A DNA stretch of 55,055 nucleotides from contig JAFMCA010000011.1 of NCBI GenBank assembly GCA_017858055.1, positions 1 to 55,055 of the forward strand, given 5' to 3'. Positions 52,342 through 55,055 of the stretch are shown here, piece by piece. A program made the translations under genes and the position numbers. The notes under the pieces are model-generated. The model had not been told where the DNA came from. It searched no databases and was given only the letters and a program-made list of their open reading frames with translations. Position 1 is the stretch's first letter, and every line of letters starts with the position of its first letter. The stretch is from Flavobacteriaceae bacterium. Lineage in GTDB: Bacteria > Bacteroidota > Bacteroidia > Flavobacteriales > Flavobacteriaceae.

Positions 52342-52687
52342 AATTAAAAATATTATCACCGATAAATCAATCGAGCTTAAAAGGACCCTTTAGTTTAAAA
52401 CAGTTTCAAAAAAGAATGGATCGCTGTACTTGAACAAAAGAATTACCTCCTTTAAGACTCAAAATAAATTTACAGATGAGTTAAAAATACGTAACGATTG
52501 TTTCGGATGCGTTCTCTCCACCCGCGACTCTATTATTGAATTCCAGTCCACACGGAATAGAATCTAAATTAATATTTTTTTTAATAACAAAAAACTTCTT
52601 AGCCTTTAAAACCGATTTTTACAAATTGAAAAGAATACATTTAAGGACTAAAAAAACAAAAAAGCATAGGTATCCTAATTTTCAATA
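52342..52687. other. Intergenic region, 346 bp
   Basis: AT-rich spacer between the divergent small ORF and the TIM-barrel gene at 52688. It should hold promoters for both. I see no copy of the LacI palindrome, no strong hairpin and no further ORF with convincing content. Confidence 0.6.
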
Positions 52688-53632
52688 ATGAAAAGAAGAA
52701 CATTTTTAGAAAGAGCCGCAGCCGCTGGTCTTGCTCTTTCCATAGCCCCCTACCCAAGTTTATCCAACAGCCAAAGCATTGGAATTAATTTATTTTCACT
52801 CCCTAAAGTTTTAGAAAGTGATTTTGGAAAGGGCCTAGAAATGCTTAGTAAAATGGGCTATAAAGAAATTGAAATGTACGGTCCTTATTCTTTTAGTGAT
52901 GAAAGGGCAAAAACAAGATGGAAAACCTTAGAACCTTTAGTTGGATTTACTGGAAGTGGTTTTTTTGGGCACACTTCACAGGAAGTTCATTCTATGATGG
53001 AAGCCAATGGACTAAAAGTTCCTTCCCTTCATACTGATTTAGACACCTTAACCCATCATATGGGAAGCTTGGCGGAAGCTGCAAATATATTGGGTTCAAC
53101 TTATGTTGTTCTTCCTGCGATACCCGATAAGGAAAGAAAAAACCTCGATGCGTATAATATAATGGCCGAGCGATTTAATCGAATCGGTGAAGATGCAAAA
53201 GCAAATGGAATTCGATTTGCATATCATAATCATGGGTATGGACTTACTGAAATGGAGGGAGAAATCCCCTTAGAGATCATTTTAAATCAAACTGATAAGG
53301 ATACTGTATTTTTTGAAATGGATTTATTTTGGACAACAGCAGGTAGAATGGATCCGATTGAATTGCTGCAAAAGCACAGTGGACGTTATAAACTGATGCA
53401 TATTAAAGACATGAAAAAAATAGTTCGCTTTTCTGGAGACGGAGGCACAGCAGATCAATGGACAGCGTTGTGGGGGGAAATGACAACTGCAGGAGACGGC
53501 GTATTGGTTTTACCCAATATTATACACGTAGCTCAAGAAAACGGCTTAATGCATAGTGTTGTAGAACAAGATATCGTTGCTCACCCTGAAATCGCTTTAA
53601 AACGAAGTATCGACTACCTCAAATCCCTATAA
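52688..53632 (+). CDS. Tat-exported TIM-barrel sugar isomerase/epimerase-like protein
   Basis: 314 residues. MKRRTFLERAAAAGLALSIA is a Tat-type signal, in contrast with the Sec signal of the paralogue at 40987-41820. The barrel shows IGINLFSLPKVLESDFGKGL, the metal-site His/His of IRFAYHNHGYGLTEM, Asp in FFEMDLFWTTAGRMD and His in YKLMHIKDMKK, then Glu in VVEQDIVAHPE. It is a member of the xylose-isomerase-like superfamily that often accompanies Gfo/Idh/MocA genes in carbohydrate clusters. It stands alone on its strand. The activity could be epimerisation or elimination on a keto sugar. Confidence 0.86.
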   Translation: MKRRTFLERAAAAGLALSIAPYPSLSNSQSIGINLFSLPKVLESDFGKGLEMLSKMGYKEIEMYGPYSFSDERAKTRWKTLEPLVGFTGSGFFGHTSQEVHSMMEANGLKVPSLHTDLDTLTHHMGSLAEAANILGSTYVVLPAIPDKERKNLDAYNIMAERFNRIGEDAKANGIRFAYHNHGYGLTEMEGEIPLEIILNQTDKDTVFFEMDLFWTTAGRMDPIELLQKHSGRYKLMHIKDMKKIVRFSGDGGTADQWTALWGEMTTAGDGVLVLPNIIHVAQENGLMHSVVEQDIVAHPEIALKRSIDYLKSL

Positions 53633-53873
53633 ACATAAAAATGAGTTTATTGTTGATTTATGAAAACAAGAATAAACACGGACAATTTTATCTCTAAATC
53701 CGTTTTTTGATAAACTAAATGATTTTAGACGTTTTGGATAAAAACTAATCCTCATCACATATCCCTACATCCCCCAAACAAACACTCCCTACAACCACTA
53801 CAAAGAATCTCAGGGTTAAGGTAATGATATCAATGGATTAGAAGGAATTGGGATTACAACTATTGGTGTAAAA
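53633..53873. other. Intergenic region with a possible decayed reading frame
   Basis: Spacer between the TIM-barrel gene and the next convergent gene. From about 53757 the plus strand has a protein-like frame with an internal stop (GNDINGLEGIGITTIGVKEK lies after the stop) that continues to about 53942. It has no start codon and I cannot identify it. It may be a remnant or chance. Confidence 0.25.
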
Positions 53874-53897
53874 GAAAAACCCTCCACTTGGGAGGGT
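53874..53897 (-). terminator. Rho-independent terminator of the gene ending at 53922
   Basis: On the minus strand ACCCTCC/GGAGGGT forms a 7-bp GC-rich stem with a 5-base loop, followed by TTTTC. It lies 25 bp past the stop of the minus-strand gene. Confidence 0.8.
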
Positions 53898-53921
53898 ATT
53901 ACCAATGTTTTACAAATAGTA

Positions 53922-54611
53922 TTAGAAATCCATTACTCTTAAGAAAAGAGTGGTTGTGATCATTTTACGTATTCCTGAAACTTTTTTAGAGAAGTCCGCA
54001 AATAAGGGGTCTGACATCATTTGCTTTGTTCTAGTGAGTGCCGTTTCTAGATCAGGAGCTCCTACCCAAACAAAATGGGAGAATTCCGCTGATTTTCCAA
54101 CAATGGGATAGGCTAAACCAAATGAGTTGTTTTCAAATCCTAACTTTTTCGCTAATTTAGGAGTAAAGCTTTTGAATTCGGCTAAATAAGTAGCCGGGTC
54201 GCTCACTTGCATTTTATAAAATACAAAAGCATCGTCATTTGCCCAGTCTTGACCATTATACCAAATGGGAGTGTTTAAAGTTTGAGAAACATTTTGAATA
54301 TATTTACCCAGTTTTTCGCCAAATAGTTGTGCCTCAATAGACGTTCCAAAGGAATTGAAAAAAGCGCCTAGAGCCTTTTCATCAGGAAAACAAAATTGTA
54401 TGGAATGGGTGGCTTGATTCGTTCCGTTAAACTGATAGGCAAAAAGTGATTTTGTTCCCTGAATGTTTTTACCCCAACCAGTTTCCATCATACCTTTTAA
54501 GGTAGAAACAACCATTTCCGGGTTTTTTGCTTCAAAATCGTAAAATATACAATATTGTGCATTTAAAGCTAGTGTGCTAAATAACATTAATGATACTACA
54601 AGTTTTTTCAT
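53922..54611 (-). CDS. Secreted protein of unknown function, 229 residues
   Basis: A signal peptide (MKKLVVSLMLFSTLALNAQ) opens the protein. The rest is a soluble alpha/beta pattern without membrane segments, apparently with two halves of similar style: YCIFYDFEAKNPEMVVSTLK (from about 20) and FVFYKMQVSDPATYLAEFKS (from about 125). Both read like strand-helix units of dimeric ferredoxin-like domains, as in monooxygenase-ABM or NIPSNAP proteins, but I cannot assign a family. It has its own terminator and about 200 bp of spacer upstream. Likely a monocistronic gene. Confidence 0.7.
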   Translation of the reverse strand: MKKLVVSLMLFSTLALNAQYCIFYDFEAKNPEMVVSTLKGMMETGWGKNIQGTKSLFAYQFNGTNQATHSIQFCFPDEKALGAFFNSFGTSIEAQLFGEKLGKYIQNVSQTLNTPIWYNGQDWANDDAFVFYKMQVSDPATYLAEFKSFTPKLAKKLGFENNSFGLAYPIVGKSAEFSHFVWVGAPDLETALTRTKQMMSDPLFADFSKKVSGIRKMITTTLFLRVMDF

Positions 54612-54806
54612 TTTAATTGATTTATGATTAATAATTCCCCTAAGATAGAAAGAAAGAAAGGATTACATATCAAATCGTATTCTCCTATTCCAATAGAAAA
54701 ACCGTTTTCTAAAACCCATGCCACTGTTTAGGTAAAGAGCGGTTGAGAGGTTTTGGGGTAATAAAATGTATTTATTGTATGAATGCCGTACAAGATAAAA
54801 AATAAA
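54612..54806. other. Intergenic region upstream of the secreted-protein gene
   Basis: AT-rich spacer of about 195 bp holding the presumed promoter of the minus-strand gene at 53922-54611. No ORF, repeat or operator copy seen. Confidence 0.5.
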
Positions 54807-54845
54807 AAATCCCTAAACTATTGATATTCAATAATAAAGGGATTT
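54793..54845 (-). terminator. Terminator of a former tRNA/tmRNA gene
   Basis: On the minus strand AAATCCCT and AGGGATTT pair (plus-strand 54838-54845 and 54807-54814), with an inner ATTGA/TCAAT hairpin between them, followed by TTTATTTTTTATC. It stands 5 bp after the 3'-end remnant at 54851-54863, exactly where a stable-RNA terminator would be expected. Confidence 0.65.
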
Positions 54846-54850
54846 GTTAA

Positions 54851-54863
54851 GTGGAGTCGGCGG
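54851..54863 (-). other. 3'-end remnant of a tRNA or tmRNA gene, probable attachment site
   Basis: Read on the minus strand the 13 bases are CCGCCGACTCCAC: four bases of a T-stem 3' strand, seven of an acceptor stem (CGACTCC), discriminator A and C. This is the form of a tRNA/tmRNA 3' terminus; I believe tmRNA is the better match. The adjoining bases do not contain a T-loop (no TTCGA), so the rest of the RNA is absent. Tyrosine recombinases commonly insert at such ends and leave a copy. Confidence 0.5.
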
Positions 54864-55037
54864 CTCCTTTTCATTTGTCCTCTATTGTCATGTATTTGTA
54901 TACAATTAGCGGACAATCATTGATTTACAATTATATATGTCCTCAAAAGTTACCCATTTTAGGGTAGTATTGTGACATAGTTCAGGCAACTATCCAGGCA
55001 ACTGGAATTGTAAATGTATAATTTTAATTGATGTAGT
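54864..55037. other. Short repeats near the element boundary
   Basis: Contains the palindrome TTGTATACAA (54896-54905), the inverted pair TTGTCC/GGACAA (54875-54880 and 54911-54916) and the 9-base direct repeat CAGGCAACT at 54983-54991 and 54995-55003. These could be recombinase arm or core sites or an operator. No ORF longer than a few codons lies here. Confidence 0.35.
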
Positions 55038-55055
55038 ATGAATTTTAAGTTAAAA
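55038..55055 (+). CDS. Possible start of a tyrosine-recombinase (integrase) gene, cut by the window edge
   Basis: ATG at 55038 opens a frame reading MNFKLK to the window end. Many Bacteroidota integrases begin with a similar short basic stretch. The position, 174 bp after a tRNA/tmRNA 3'-end remnant, supports the idea, but six residues cannot prove it. Confidence 0.25.

Noticed and set aside
54851-54940. Complete tRNA gene on the minus strand
   Set aside because: Only the last 13 bases fit a tRNA 3' end. There is no T-loop, no anticodon arm and no 5' acceptor strand in the next 90 bases.
1-55055. CRISPR arrays, insertion sequences, rRNA operons
   Set aside because: No regularly spaced direct repeats, transposase genes or rRNA-like stretches were seen on reading the window.

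Overview
The window looks like chromosome of a marine member of the Flavobacteriaceae (Bacteroidota). The pointers are a SusC/SusD pair, TonB-dependent receptors, lipoproteins with short loosely conserved lipoboxes, Tat-exported Gfo/Idh/MocA proteins, a vanadium-haloperoxidase-type protein, AT-rich spacers and almost no Shine-Dalgarno signal. The taxonomic placement is an inference from gene content only.

Layout. (1) 1-4312: start of an ECF-type sigma factor cut by the window edge, a secreted met-zincin metalloprotease and a vanadium-dependent haloperoxidase-like lipoprotein. (2) 4410-21348, minus strand: sixteen tightly packed genes reading away from 21.4 kb. They encode UxaC, KdgK, KDPG aldolase, a TRAP transporter (DctP, DctQ, DctM), UxaB, UxaA, three Gfo/Idh/MocA-type proteins, a DUF6807 protein, an esterase-like hydrolase, an aldo/keto reductase, a KdgF-like cupin and an atypical SDR. 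(3) 21551-26215, plus strand: divergent susC-susD ending in a hairpin terminator. (4) 26273-27331: a LacI-family regulator. (5) 27397-31855, minus: DUF1080, DUF6807, Tat Gfo/Idh/MocA and tandem-DUF1080 genes. Divergent from these, 31953-35155, plus: Tat Gfo/Idh/MocA, SDR mannonate oxidoreductase and UxuA. (6) 35152-41820: VOC, NIPSNAP, ThuA, GH95, another Tat Gfo/Idh/MocA and a secreted TIM-barrel isomerase-like protein. (7) 41893-54611: a DUF4249/TonB-receptor pair, fructokinase-like kinase, DUF6503, a third DUF1080 protein, sterol-desaturase-like protein, di-haem cytochrome, DsrE-like protein, esterase, a 41-residue coiled-coil ORF, a Tat TIM-barrel protein and an unrecognised secreted protein. 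(8) 54.8-55.06 kb: a 13-base remnant of a tRNA or tmRNA 3' end beside a minus-strand terminator, followed by what may be the start of an integrase gene, so probably the edge of an integrated element.

How the genes fit together. Both classical uronate branches are present: galacturonate via UxaC-UxaB-UxaA, and glucuronate via UxaC, the SDR oxidoreductase and UxuA. They meet at KDG, then KdgK and aldolase. SusCD would bring oligosaccharides across the outer membrane and the TRAP system would bring uronate monomers across the inner membrane. An identical 18-bp palindrome, TTCGTTAACGTTAACGAA, lies in both divergent intergenic regions that flank the LacI gene. A single regulator could therefore control about 31 kb.

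The most unusual point is that the cluster shows one recognisable glycoside hydrolase (GH95) and no recognisable polysaccharide lyase. It has six Gfo/Idh/MocA-type proteins (five exported), four DUF1080 domains, two DUF6807 proteins and two exported TIM-barrel isomerase-like proteins. I interpret it as a candidate oxidoreductive (keto-glycoside) cleavage system for uronic-acid-containing glycans, wired into uronate catabolism. That is a hypothesis.
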